Virus record (IMG/VR): IMGVR_UViG_3300030099_004535
Coordinates: 1 to 38,852 of that record
Length of the DNA: 38,852 nt
Origin: a virus
Strand: one strand, 5' to 3'
Both the position numbers and the translations under genes were made by a program. Shown here in pieces: positions 17,601-23,692 of the stretch. Position 1 is the first letter of the stretch; each line of letters opens with the position of its first letter. The notes under the pieces are model-generated. The model searched no databases. It was not told the origin of the DNA and worked only from the letters and a program-made list of their open reading frames with translations.

Positions 17601-17832
17601 AGGTCAAAAAACTGCAGAAATTAGGTAGAAATGAGGTAAAAAAGCCTTAAAAACCCTTTCCTATATAGACATAAATAGTATAAAACCTAATTCCTAAGGT
17701 GAAAATTTACAAAAAATACAAAAGAACTATCAAAATTTTGCAAGAAAATGACCTTATGACCTTAGGTTAAGCTGTAGACCCTGTCCTTAAAGGGTTTTTA
17801 CCTCATTTCTATGACCTTAGGTAGACCTGAGG
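17595..17832. other. Dyad-rich AT-rich region, candidate origin or packaging site
   Basis: Copies of the odd palindrome GACCT-W-AGGTC or close variants occur at 17595-17605, 17693-17700, 17758-17767 and 17813-17822, with degenerate copies at 17750-17756 and 17824-17832. A perfect 17-bp inverted repeat (TAGAAATGAGGTAAAAA, 17626-17642; its complement at 17795-17811) flanks the core and extends to 23 bp if an 11-nt insertion in the left arm is looped out. The core 17661-17750 is very AT-rich. No gene fits here. Repeats, dyads and an unwinding-like core suggest a replication origin; being next to the small terminase gene, a pac/cos or operator role is also possible. Confidence 0.55.
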
Positions 17833-17863
17833 CGAATTATGTGGATATTTATGCAAAAAGTCT

Positions 17864-17869
17864 TATAAT
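17864..17869 (+). promoter_or_regulatory. TATAAT box before possible small RNA
   Basis: Perfect TATAAT; the -35 region is weak (GTGGAT at 17 bp). Transcription would begin near 17876, just where the first paired segment of the candidate RNA starts. Confidence 0.4.
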
Positions 17870-17875
17870 TACAGT

Positions 17876-17941
17876 ATCAATCCTTCCTAAAATTTCTCCT
17901 TTGGTGATTGATGCTAGGCAGTAGCAATACTGCCTAGTTTT
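17876..17941 (+). ncRNA. Candidate small RNA or attenuator leader
   Basis: About 66 nt with two predicted stems: ATCAATC (17876-17882) with GATTGAT (17906-17912), then the strong hairpin 17914-17937. The loop of the first stem contains AATTTCTCCTTTGG, an anti-Shine-Dalgarno sequence complementary to AAAGGAGAAAT-type ribosome sites used by several genes here (for example 8171-8180). It could be a trans-acting RNA or a leader controlling the small terminase gene starting at 17958. No RNA data; prediction only. Confidence 0.4.
17914..17941 (+). terminator. Strong GNRA-loop hairpin before small terminase
   Basis: CTAGGCAGTA (17914-17923), loop GCAA, then TACTGCCTAG (17928-17937) and TTTT: a perfect 10-bp stem closed by a GNRA tetraloop and a short U-run. 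It would end upstream transcripts or act as an attenuator before the gene at 17958. Confidence 0.65.
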
Positions 17942-17957
17942 AGGGTATCATTCCCAC

Positions 17958-18449
17958 ATGGCAAAACAACTAACTGCTAGTCAAAAGAAATTTGCTGAAG
18001 AATTCGTAATGAATGATGGTAGCAAAACGAAAGAGGAGTGTGCCTTGTCGGCTGGTTACTCCAAGTCTTCCGCCCGGGTCAGAGCCTCTGAACTAACTAA
18101 TCCACAAAAATATCCCGAAGTCTGTAAATATATAGAAGAACTACAGACTCAAGTAAATCAAAAATACAATGTGACTTTTGGTAGGCATGTCAAGAAACTT
18201 GCTGAGATACGAGACGCTGCTTTAGATAAAGGCAACTACACGGCTGCTGTTGCAGCTGAGACACAAAGAGGTCGTGCAGCAGGACTGTATGTAGAAAGAA
18301 AAGAAGTTAGGACTGGGTCTTTAGAGTCGTTGAGTGAAGTAGAACTTAAAAAGAAAATGAGAGAACTAGTATTAGATTACAAACCTATGCTCGAAATCGA
18401 GAACGCACAACTGGTCGAGCCACCTTCTTCGGATATTCTCGACCCATAA
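17958..18449 (+). CDS. terS: Terminase small subunit
   Basis: 163 residues. The N-terminal region (LTASQKKFAEEFVMND, then ALSAGYSKSSARVRASELTNP, ending with YIEEL near residue 60) matches the Terminase_2 family, a helix-turn-helix DNA-binding domain that recognises the packaging site; the C-terminal part is helical and should mediate ring assembly and contact with the large subunit. There is no good Shine-Dalgarno; a TATCAT box ends 7 nt before the ATG. Unusually, the large subunit lies 7.3 kb away across an opposite-strand accessory block. Its 3' end overlaps a minus-strand gene by 65 bp. Confidence 0.85.
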   Translation: MAKQLTASQKKFAEEFVMNDGSKTKEECALSAGYSKSSARVRASELTNPQKYPEVCKYIEELQTQVNQKYNVTFGRHVKKLAEIRDAALDKGNYTAAVAAETQRGRAAGLYVERKEVRTGSLESLSEVELKKKMRELVLDYKPMLEIENAQLVEPPSSDILDP

Positions 18450-18633
18450 TATCTTCGTATATCTCTTTTTGAGCTCGTCGCTTGTCCTCTTTAGAAAGCT
18501 TGTCAAGTATCCCAACATCTTGTAGCTGCGGCTTGTAGGTTTTCCATATGTTTGCCTTGTCGTTTTTCCAATACCAACTTACCATCCCGAGCGACTCGCT
18601 GGTATGTCCGAATATGTAGCGTGGGGTTTTCAA
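18385..18633 (-). CDS. Unknown 82-residue protein, last gene of micro-operon
   Basis: Begins with TTG immediately after the TAG of the upstream gene, with no gap. Aromatic N-terminal half and a strongly basic C-terminus (KKVARPVVRSRFRA). The 3' end overlaps the small terminase gene on the other strand. No family recognised; basic composition contrasts with its acidic operon neighbours. Confidence 0.5.
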   Translation of the reverse strand: MKTPRYIFGHTSESLGMVSWYWKNDKANIWKTYKPQLQDVGILDKLSKEDKRRAQKEIYEDIMGREYPKKVARPVVRSRFRA

Positions 18634-18879
18634 CTATTGAAGAACAGAGGGTACGGCAATGTCGCCGTCAATGTCATTTAGAACGGTTATAAAATGTCTA
18701 TAACCATTATTTTGAATAAACAAGCTATCGGTTATGGGTACATCAGAAATTTGATTTTGTAATTTTATGGGTAAGCTGTCGATAAAGAGTTCTGCTGTAG
18801 CCATGCTGTCAAAAGTTTGCACATAGCTCAACTCTCCTTCTATAAAAACTGTAATGACATGAATAAATCTTTCTTTCAC
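18634..18879 (-). CDS. Unknown 81-residue protein
   Basis: GTG start at 18879 overlaps the stop of the preceding gene (GTGA). Predicted beta-alpha-beta with an alternating hydrophobic first strand (FIHVITVFIEG). Not recognised. Confidence 0.6.
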   Translation of the reverse strand: MKERFIHVITVFIEGELSYVQTFDSMATAELFIDSLPIKLQNQISDVPITDSLFIQNNGYRHFITVLNDIDGDIAVPSVLQ

Positions 18880-19013
18880 TTAACTAAAGTTCCTTCTTTT
18901 TCATACTGTAAAATAATTTTACTTCTTGATACGGGACAACTTATGTAAAGAAGTGATACTAGCTTGTCGCCTTCATAACCTTCTATGCAAGTTTCTTTTA
19001 CTTTATAAGTCAT
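18876..19013 (-). CDS. Unknown 45-residue protein
   Basis: ATG at 19013 overlaps the upstream stop (ATGA) and is preceded by AGAGG; the TGA overlaps the next GTG. Two cysteines, mixed charge, beta-rich. Support is the coupling on both sides. Confidence 0.6.
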   Translation of the reverse strand: MTYKVKETCIEGYEGDKLVSLLYISCPVSRSKIILQYEKEGTLVK

Positions 19014-19096
19014 AATTTACCTCTTCTTTTTAAAGCGTTTCGTATTTTTTGTAGCTGTTCTGGAGTAAGCTTACCGTTGTGCCATGATTTAGTCAT
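19010..19096 (-). CDS. 28-residue micro-protein
   Basis: Start and stop both overlap neighbours as ATGA, so it fills the gap in the coupled chain exactly. It has a basic C-terminal helix (LTPEQLQKIRNALKRRG) that could bind nucleic acid or a protein partner. Very short, so the evidence is mainly architectural. Confidence 0.5.
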   Translation of the reverse strand: MTKSWHNGKLTPEQLQKIRNALKRRGKL

Positions 19097-19293
19097 TTTA
19101 TTTCTAACCACCTATCATCATAAAACTCAAACTCCAACTCTGTGCTGAGTCGTTCTACTCCGTCTTTGATAGGTTTGCCCGTGTGTCCGATACTCTCGCC
19201 AAGCTTGTCGACTCCTTCTTCTATTGTGTCTGCCTCAACTTCGTAAGTGTGATACACCTTTTCAAGCATTATTATTTTTTGCTTTTTAGCCAT
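19093..19293 (-). CDS. Small acidic protein, beta-beta-alpha start
   Basis: 66 residues. The start (KIIMLEKVYHTYEVEADTIEEG) has the strand-strand-helix pattern with an E-A-D-T-x-E-E core seen in DpnD/PcfM-like small phage proteins, and resembles the gene at 20579-20782. Function unknown. It overlaps the upstream gene by 8 bp. Confidence 0.6.
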   Translation of the reverse strand: MAKKQKIIMLEKVYHTYEVEADTIEEGVDKLGESIGHTGKPIKDGVERLSTELEFEFYDDRWLEIK

Positions 19294-19510
19294 TGTTTTC
19301 TCCTATTATAATTATGTAACCGTCTTCTTTTTGAAATTTATATGTGGTACTGCCGTCCACTAAGCCGTCGCATTCTTGACAAATTTGTTGCACTTCAATC
19401 CCACTTTCTCGTTGCATAGTTTCCCAACCTTCCTTGCAGTTATCACATTCATCAATAACTTCAAAGACTTGGTCTTCTAATCTAACTTTCATACCTGATT
19501 TGTATTTCAT
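19286..19510 (-). CDS. Small zinc-finger-like protein
   Basis: 74 residues with Cys22/Cys25 and Cys44/Cys47 as two CxxC pairs, giving a likely zinc site resembling half of a DnaJ-type zinc finger. The N-terminal part is strand-rich and may form a small barrel. Start overlaps the upstream stop (ATGA). Confidence 0.65.
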   Translation of the reverse strand: MKYKSGMKVRLEDQVFEVIDECDNCKEGWETMQRESGIEVQQICQECDGLVDGSTTYKFQKEDGYIIIIGENNG

Positions 19511-19704
19511 GCTTCTTCCTCTTCATATTTAAATCTATGCAAAATTTCTTTATGTAAAATTAATCTTCTTATTACATTTTCTAAAATATCTTTATCTCTT
19601 TCCTTGCTCTCATCAACAAGTCCTTCTTCGTGTATAACTTTTAAAGCACTTATTACAAATTCAAGTCCGCTTTCTGCTTCTCTTGTTGCTCTGTAAATGT
19701 CCAT
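19507..19704 (-). CDS. Unknown 65-residue helical protein
   Basis: All-helical and charged, with an acidic end (YEEEEA). Its ATG overlaps the upstream TAA (TAATG) and its stop overlaps the next ATG. Not recognised. Confidence 0.6.
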   Translation of the reverse strand: MDIYRATREAESGLEFVISALKVIHEEGLVDESKERDKDILENVIRRLILHKEILHRFKYEEEEA

Positions 19705-19868
19705 TATTCTTCCTCTAAAATTAATTTTCTTTTACCAATTTTTATATAACCTTGTTCCGTATCTACAAGAACACTTTTATATTTTGTAAAATCTCTAACC
19801 TTGTGTTGTGTGTTTTTCATTAAAGTATCGTACACATCATCTAAGAAATTTTTATCTGCTTGTTTCAT
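19704..19868 (-). CDS. Unknown 54-residue protein
   Basis: Start set at the ATG at 19868, which has AAGGAG 6 nt upstream and overlaps the upstream stop (ATGA); a longer reading from 19895 would overlap that gene by 31 bp. Lys-rich with an acidic C-terminus. Not recognised. Confidence 0.6.
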   Translation of the reverse strand: MKQADKNFLDDVYDTLMKNTQHKVRDFTKYKSVLVDTEQGYIKIGKRKLILEEE

Positions 19869-19993
19869 GTGTTCTCCTTCAGTTCGTACTTCCAAAATTT
19901 AATCAAAGTATTTAATTTATTAGTGAATACTTTAATATCATCTTTATTAGACTTAATTAAAAGTTCTAAATCTTTTATCATTTGGTCTTCCAT
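19865..19993 (-). CDS. Unknown 42-residue helical protein
   Basis: ATG at 19993 overlaps the upstream TAA (TAATG) and the TGA overlaps the next ATG. Heptad-like Leu/Ile spacing suggests a short coiled coil. Too short for family assignment. Confidence 0.55.
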   Translation of the reverse strand: MEDQMIKDLELLIKSNKDDIKVFTNKLNTLIKFWKYELKENT

Positions 19994-20316
19994 TATTCTT
20001 CTCCCTCCTGAACAAAATAGTCCTCGTTATCTGCCCTGACACTTTCGTACTTGTCTTTAATAGCAATAGAAGTAGTCCATTCTTCTTCGAAGTCTTTCTC
20101 CTCTAACTTACCGAAGCCTGAAGCGTCTGTATCTATAGGAAGAAAAATGTCTGCATCAACTTCTTCAATAGTAAAGTCTGTAATCAACTCAGGGTCTTCT
20201 CCGTCGCCAACTCTTAATTTATTATTTATCTCCAACCACCTTTTACTATCATTGGTAATTGCAATCAGTTCTGTTTGCCCATATGGGTCTGTCCAAAATA
20301 TAGCGTTTAGTTTCAT
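19993..20316 (-). CDS. Acidic 107-residue protein
   Basis: Strongly acidic (many Asp/Glu, few Lys/Arg), mixed beta/alpha, with aromatic residues near the N-terminus (NAIFWTDPYGQTELIAITND). Acidic compact phage proteins sometimes mimic DNA to block host nucleases; here that is only a compositional hint. Starts 4 bp inside the upstream gene. Confidence 0.6.
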   Translation of the reverse strand: MKLNAIFWTDPYGQTELIAITNDSKRWLEINNKLRVGDGEDPELITDFTIEEVDADIFLPIDTDASGFGKLEEKDFEEEWTTSIAIKDKYESVRADNEDYFVQEGEE

Positions 20317-20582
20317 ATCTCCCCCAATTCATTCATGTCTTCGTCATAAGCATAAGTTTTTTCTGGGAATTTCCAATCTGTTTCAAACTCATGGTATTCG
20401 TCAATTGTAATTTGCTTTCCATTTACTAGATTAATATGCAAAGTCGCCCATTTAACATACATCTCCTCTACATCATCATAATCTATCCCTAATTTGTCCC
20501 AATCCACCTCAAACTCAAGGGATTGAGTGTAGTATGTTTGCACATATTTGGGTCTTTCTTTTGTCTTTGCTTCAACCGTCAT
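20313..20582 (-). CDS. Acidic 89-residue protein
   Basis: Acidic and aromatic, predicted beta-rich (LEFEVDWDKLGIDYDDVEEM, then ATLHINLVNGKQITIDEYHEF). No family recognised. Start overlaps the previous stop and the stop overlaps the next start, both by 4 bp. Confidence 0.6.
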   Translation of the reverse strand: MTVEAKTKERPKYVQTYYTQSLEFEVDWDKLGIDYDDVEEMYVKWATLHINLVNGKQITIDEYHEFETDWKFPEKTYAYDEDMNELGEI

Positions 20583-20782
20583 TTTTCTTCCTCCAAGTTT
20601 TCAGGCATTTTTATACATTTACAATCAGTAAAATGCACATCTACTGTTGTAATGTTGCTGTCGTCATAATTGTTTTGAACAAACAAATCTTCAAACTTAT
20701 TTTCTGCTTCTTCATAGTTTTCTGCTTCTATAGTTACATGGTCAGTTTTTTCTAACACTACTTCAAAAACATATTTCTTCAT
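20579..20782 (-). CDS. DpnD/PcfM-like small acidic protein
   Basis: 67 residues with the strand-strand-helix pattern FEVVLEKTDHVTIEAENYEE typical of the DpnD/PcfM-like family found beside restriction genes, plasmids and phages; function unknown. AAGGAG lies 5 nt before the ATG and runs into the stop of the upstream gene. The family call is by pattern only. Confidence 0.6.
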   Translation of the reverse strand: MKKYVFEVVLEKTDHVTIEAENYEEAENKFEDLFVQNNYDDSNITTVDVHFTDCKCIKMPENLEEEK

Positions 20783-20791
20783 TATTTCTCC

Positions 20792-20953
20792 TTATATATT
20801 TAATCTGTTTTTTATTATATTCAAAGCGTGGTATCTCCTTTGAGATGATTTCTCATACTCTAAACTAGACTCCACTAAGAATGCTTGGTCATCTGCTTTA
20901 TCAATTGTTTCTTTCACAATTTCAAAAGCTTCTGATATTGTTGAAATGGTCAT
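20792..20953 (-). CDS. Unknown 53-residue helical protein
   Basis: ATG at 20953 overlaps the upstream stop (ATGA); TAA at 20792-20794 is followed directly by the next gene's ribosome site. Helical, mixed charge. Not recognised. Confidence 0.6.
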   Translation of the reverse strand: MTISTISEAFEIVKETIDKADDQAFLVESSLEYEKSSQRRYHALNIIKNRLNI

Positions 20954-21213
20954 AAGTCATACTCCCTCAATGTAATTTCATGCAACTGCCTTATCACTTC
21001 TTTAGGTAATCTATATAAGAGTTCTTCTAAAGAGTCCTCACAAATAAATTTATTTGTGTTGAAGTCTAGGTAAGTCATCATATTACCGCCTTCAATAATC
21101 TGTTTATGAAAATGTTCGCCTTGTAATTGTGGGATGAAAATATTATCTCCAAAGGTATGGTCTTCTAATATTTCAACTATGTAATTTATCTCTCCTTGTA
21201 ATGCGTGGCTCAT
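20950..21213 (-). CDS. Unknown 87-residue acidic protein
   Basis: Acidic, with two His-containing segments (GEHFHKQI and LHEITL). No cysteine-rich site or membrane segment. 4-bp overlaps with both neighbours. Not recognised. Confidence 0.6.
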   Translation of the reverse strand: MSHALQGEINYIVEILEDHTFGDNIFIPQLQGEHFHKQIIEGGNMMTYLDFNTNKFICEDSLEELLYRLPKEVIRQLHEITLREYDL

Positions 21214-21392
21214 TGTACTGTCCCCTTCAAATCATCAGTAGGATAGCCCATAAATCCTAGCTGTCTTATTATTCGTTTCTTACTTTGTGTTGATAATTCA
21301 TGCCAACAATCGTTAGTAATCCATTCTATGACTTCTTCTAACTTATGTTCGGTAGTCATGTTTTCAAATAACTTCTTTTCTTGACTGCTCAT
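21210..21392 (-). CDS. Unknown 60-residue helical protein
   Basis: Helical, with a Trp/Cys segment (EWITNDCWHEL) and a basic patch (KKRIIRQLGFMGYP). Could be a small binding domain; not recognised. 4-bp overlap at both ends. Confidence 0.6.
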   Translation of the reverse strand: MSSQEKKLFENMTTEHKLEEVIEWITNDCWHELSTQSKKRIIRQLGFMGYPTDDLKGTVQ

Positions 21393-21640
21393 ATGCTTTC
21401 TATCTCCCCATTTAAGATGTCTTCGATACTAGCAAACTCACTTCCCCACCAATTTATTGTGTATGTACCATTCTTCATTGGGTGTATTTCGTAATTGAGT
21501 TTTAGTTCGTAAAGAGCAGTCATGTTTTCGTAAATCCAATCTTGGAAAGTTTCTGCTTCCTTTTGATTTACTGATAAAGTTTCATACTCATTTGTGTAGA
21601 ATTCATTACCTTCTACTATTGTTTTACTTCTTGCTGTCAT
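21389..21640 (-). CDS. Unknown 83-residue protein, first gene of micro-operon
   Basis: Start set at the ATG at 21640 because AAAGGAG lies 5-6 nt upstream; an in-frame ATG at 21685 falls inside the promoter region. Acidic, aromatic, mixed fold. It heads a run of 16 overlapping genes down to 18385. Confidence 0.65.
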   Translation of the reverse strand: MTARSKTIVEGNEFYTNEYETLSVNQKEAETFQDWIYENMTALYELKLNYEIHPMKNGTYTINWWGSEFASIEDILNGEIESI

Positions 21641-21675
21641 ATTTTCTCCTTTGATAGCGTTAATTAATAGTATAT

Positions 21676-21704
21676 AAAATACCAAAAATATCTCATAAAA
21701 GCAA
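21676..21704 (-). promoter_or_regulatory. Promoter of the micro-operon
   Basis: Minus strand TTGCTT (21704-21699), 17-bp spacer containing TTATGAGATAT, and TATTTT (21681-21676). The -10 is poor; the nearby TATATA at 21676-21671 could serve instead. The spacer motif recurs in other accessory promoters. Confidence 0.45.
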
Positions 21705-21739
21705 CTTTATTTTTAACAGTAATATATACTCTCTGTTAC

Positions 21740-22141
21740 ATGGCAAAAAGCGAAACTAATTTTTGGCAACAAGTCAAGAAAAATCTTAAAGAGTTTCAAT
21801 GGCTACGCCTTGAGTCTTGGGCATCTCAGGGCGTTCCCGACTTGTTAGGCACAACTAAAAATGGGCAACTCTTTACTGTTGAATTGAAAGTAATAAAAAG
21901 TAATAAACCAAACATCTCGCCACATCAAATTGCTTTCCACTTACAGCGTAAAAACTCGCCGTGTTTTATCCTGATTTCGTCCCTCGTCCAATCAACCTCC
22001 AAAAAATCTCAGCTCTATCTAGTTCCTTCGTCCGAGCTAGAAAATCTTTTGGACGAAGGTCTTTCGTCCAAGTATCTCTGTTCTTCGTTTGCTGATGTTG
22101 GTCAAAGGATTAAAAATTATTGGGGGGATTGTGGGGGGTAG
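21740..22141 (+). CDS. VRR-NUC-type nuclease
   Basis: 133 residues. GVPDLLG (Asp34), FTVELK (Glu48 and Lys50) and the following Gln63 (SPHQIAF) make the PD-(D/E)XK core of VRR-NUC/Holliday-junction-resolvase-like nucleases, often encoded by phages as a single domain. It probably cuts branched or recombining DNA. It is the only plus-strand gene in the accessory block and diverges from the micro-operon. TATACT ends 10 nt before the ATG and there is no Shine-Dalgarno, so its mRNA leader would be about 3 nt. Confidence 0.8.
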   Translation: MAKSETNFWQQVKKNLKEFQWLRLESWASQGVPDLLGTTKNGQLFTVELKVIKSNKPNISPHQIAFHLQRKNSPCFILISSLVQSTSKKSQLYLVPSSELENLLDEGLSSKYLCSSFADVGQRIKNYWGDCGG

Positions 22142-22152
22142 GCTTGTCGCTT
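22141..22152 (+). repeat. Solo half-copy of accessory hairpin arm
   Basis: GGCTTGTCGCTT matches the right arm of the hairpin at 25077-25135. No matching left arm was seen nearby, so it looks like a decayed or recombined copy just after the nuclease stop. Confidence 0.4.
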
Positions 22153-22210
22153 CATTGTTGATTTCCTGAACTCACCGAAGCCATCTGGCTTCAGGGCTTC
22201 AGGACGAAAA

Positions 22211-22242
22211 AAAGCCCGAACAGCTGAAGCCATTCGGGCTTT
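22211..22242. terminator. Bidirectional terminator
   Basis: AAAGCCCGAA (22211-22220) pairs with TTCGGGCTTT (22233-22242). On the minus strand a run of Ts follows, ending the gene at 22264-22434; on the plus strand it can end the nuclease transcript. Confidence 0.8.
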
Positions 22243-22263
22243 ATGATTAACAAGCTCTGAAGT

Positions 22264-22434
22264 TTATTCGCGTGAATTTTTAGTGATATGGTCTGCAAAT
22301 CTTTCTCTATTAAATCTCGGGTTATCCGTCTTCAATAGATTTTCGAAATCTTTTCGAAACTCTGCAGAAACACCTCTTTTGTGTTCAGCAAATAAATTGG
22401 CGAACTTTATATAATACTTTCTTGATAAGGGCAT
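22264..22434 (-). CDS. Small phage protein of a recurrent family (56 residues)
   Basis: ATG at 22434 has AGGAG 8-9 nt upstream. The protein (MPLSRKYYIKFANLF, then DNPRFNRERFADHI) resembles a short helical protein seen repeatedly in phages with a DNPRFxRERF ending; its function is unknown. It is the sole gene of its transcription unit: promoter at 22544-22572, terminator at 22211-22242. Confidence 0.7.
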   Translation of the reverse strand: MPLSRKYYIKFANLFAEHKRGVSAEFRKDFENLLKTDNPRFNRERFADHITKNSRE

Positions 22435-22543
22435 TATATTTCTCCTATTTATTTAGTTGTGGCAACAACATGGAGTTCAGGGTTCAGTCGTTTTTAAGGC
22501 GTGTTAGTATAGCTATGCTCTCCACTTACTCCACCACATAAGA

Positions 22544-22572
22544 ATTATGGCATATATCTTATAAAATAGCAA
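22544..22572 (-). promoter_or_regulatory. Accessory promoter A
   Basis: TTGCTA (22572-22567), 17-bp spacer with TTATAAGATATA, CATAAT (22549-22544) with an extended TGC before it. The leader of about 100 nt contains an 8-codon reading frame MWWSKWRA starting 4 nt after the -10 box. Confidence 0.6.
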
Positions 22573-22587
22573 GGGGTTTTGGGGTTG

Positions 22588-22646
22588 ATAAAAGCGACGA
22601 GCCATGTCTAGCAAATGAGGAACGAGTGTTGGCTCGTCGCTTTTAT
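22588..22646. repeat. Conserved accessory hairpin, copy A
   Basis: ATAAAAGCGACGAGCCA (22588-22604) pairs perfectly with 22630-22646 around a 25-nt loop. It lies just upstream of promoter A. GC-rich core with A/T tracts at both ends, so it can terminate transcription in both directions. Confidence 0.85.
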
Positions 22647-22696
22647 TATGATGTTTGGGAGCATGGTCGTGCAGCAAGAGACGCTGGGCGTAAAAA

Positions 22697-22726
22697 AAGG
22701 GCGACTACATTTCTGTTGTCGCCCTT
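22697..22726 (-). terminator. Terminator of gene 22772-22921
   Basis: AAGGGCGAC (22697-22705) pairs with GTCGCCCTT (22718-22726); on the minus strand the stem is followed by seven Ts. Confidence 0.8.
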
Positions 22727-22771
22727 CGCCTAGGGTTAAAGGTTAAGAACCTAGGACTTCTTTGGGACTAT

Positions 22772-22921
22772 TTAATTATCATTGAAGTGAACTCCCTTTC
22801 TTAAGCTCTCGTAGTAGTCAGGAGTTAAATTTTCCTTCAAAACTTTAAGAACTAAATCTGCTTGATATTGGTCAACACATTCTATCCAAATCGTGTGAGT
22901 GTATTCTTCGCGTTCTTCCAT
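22772..22921 (-). CDS. Unknown 49-residue acidic protein
   Basis: Start set at the ATG at 22921, preceded by CGAGG; a longer reading to 22981 would cross the promoter. Acidic, with the pattern YTHTIWIECVDQYQADLVLK (strand then helix). Not recognised. It has its own promoter and terminator. Confidence 0.65.
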   Translation of the reverse strand: MEEREEYTHTIWIECVDQYQADLVLKVLKENLTPDYYESLRKGVHFNDN

Positions 22922-22951
22922 GTTTACCTCGTTGTTGTTAATCAATAATGT

Positions 22952-22981
22952 ATTATGGCATATGTCCCATAAAAAAGTCAA
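22952..22981 (-). promoter_or_regulatory. Accessory promoter B
   Basis: TTGACT (22981-22976), 18-bp spacer, CATAAT (22957-22952) with extended TGC. The leader carries GATTAACAAC (22943-22934) and a GAGG ribosome site. Confidence 0.65.
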
Positions 22982-22997
22982 GGGGAAAAAGGGGTTG

Positions 22998-23056
22998 ATA
23001 AAAGCGACGAGCCATGCGTAGCAAACGAGGTACGAGTGTTGGCTCGTCGCTTTTAT
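22998..23056. repeat. Conserved accessory hairpin, copy B
   Basis: The same 17-bp stem as copy A (22998-23014 with 23040-23056) and a 25-nt loop nearly identical to that of copy A, implying recent duplication or gene conversion. Confidence 0.85.
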
Positions 23057-23108
23057 TATGATTTTTTCCCGCTACGGAGGAACGCCTCAAAAACGCTGGG
23101 GCATAAAA

Positions 23109-23143
23109 AAAGGGACGACTAACATCTCTGCTGTCGTCCCTTT
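23109..23143 (-). terminator. Terminator of gene 23205-23477
   Basis: AAAGGGACGAC (23109-23119) pairs with GTCGTCCCTTT (23133-23143); a T-run follows on the minus strand. Adjacent ACGCTGGG is shared with the terminator region near 22681. Confidence 0.8.
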
Positions 23144-23204
23144 GCCTAAGCTGAAAAAAAATTGAAAAGACTTAGGACTTCGTGGGAAAATTACTTCCTC
23201 ATAA

Positions 23205-23477
23205 TCATGACACCACCTCTCCTAAGTTTTGTTGTTGCACTCCTTCGGCGTAATCGTCGAAGCCCATATCTAAGAACACACTACCGCTTCCGAAAGATAA
23301 CTGTACTCTCATTTCAATATCATTGTGAACAAAGTCCATAATGACTGGGAATAAAGTATCTTCGGTAAAGTCCTCGAAGAACTCATCAGTAATCGTTCTA
23401 TTCCTACCTTCGTCAATGGACTTTTGATTAATCCTTTTGACATCTTGGTAGGTCATAAAGCTAACTGTGTTATTCAT
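23205..23477 (-). CDS. Unknown 90-residue acidic protein
   Basis: Acidic with a Phe/Asp-rich centre (FFEDFTEDTLFPVIMDFV). Not recognised. The ATG lies exactly 7 nt beyond the -10 box of a strong promoter and no Shine-Dalgarno is present, so translation of a leaderless mRNA is predicted. Confidence 0.65.
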   Translation of the reverse strand: MNNTVSFMTYQDVKRINQKSIDEGRNRTITDEFFEDFTEDTLFPVIMDFVHNDIEMRVQLSFGSGSVFLDMGFDDYAEGVQQQNLGEVVS

Positions 23478-23483
23478 ACATAA

Positions 23484-23512
23484 ATATTAGGATATATCTC
23501 ATAATATGTCAA
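23484..23512 (-). promoter_or_regulatory. Accessory promoter C (leaderless)
   Basis: Perfect TTGACA (23512-23507), 17-bp spacer containing TTATGAGATATA, TAATAT (23489-23484). Predicted start of transcription coincides with the A of the ATG at 23477. Confidence 0.7.
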
Positions 23513-23530
23513 GGGGGATTTGTGGGGGTT

Positions 23531-23585
23531 AAAAGCGACGAGCCAACAGTGACGAGGGACGAGTAAGCGTTGGCTCGTCGCTTTT
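23531..23585. repeat. Conserved accessory hairpin, copy C
   Basis: AAAAGCGACGAGCCAAC (23531-23547) pairs with 23569-23585 around a 21-nt loop. It lies immediately upstream of promoter C. Confidence 0.85.
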
Positions 23586-23643
23586 ATCATGATTTTTCTG
23601 GGCTGCAGGATGGTGTGGCTGCTGGGGAAATGACAGATATGAA

Positions 23644-23667
23644 AAAGGGAGACCGAAGTCTCCCTTT
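23644..23667 (-). terminator. UUCG-tetraloop terminator
   Basis: AAAGGGAGAC (23644-23653) pairs with GTCTCCCTTT (23658-23667). On the minus strand the loop is C(UUCG)G, an exceptionally stable tetraloop, and Ts follow. Confidence 0.85.
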
Positions 23668-23692
23668 CCATGATTGACAACAACATCATTCT

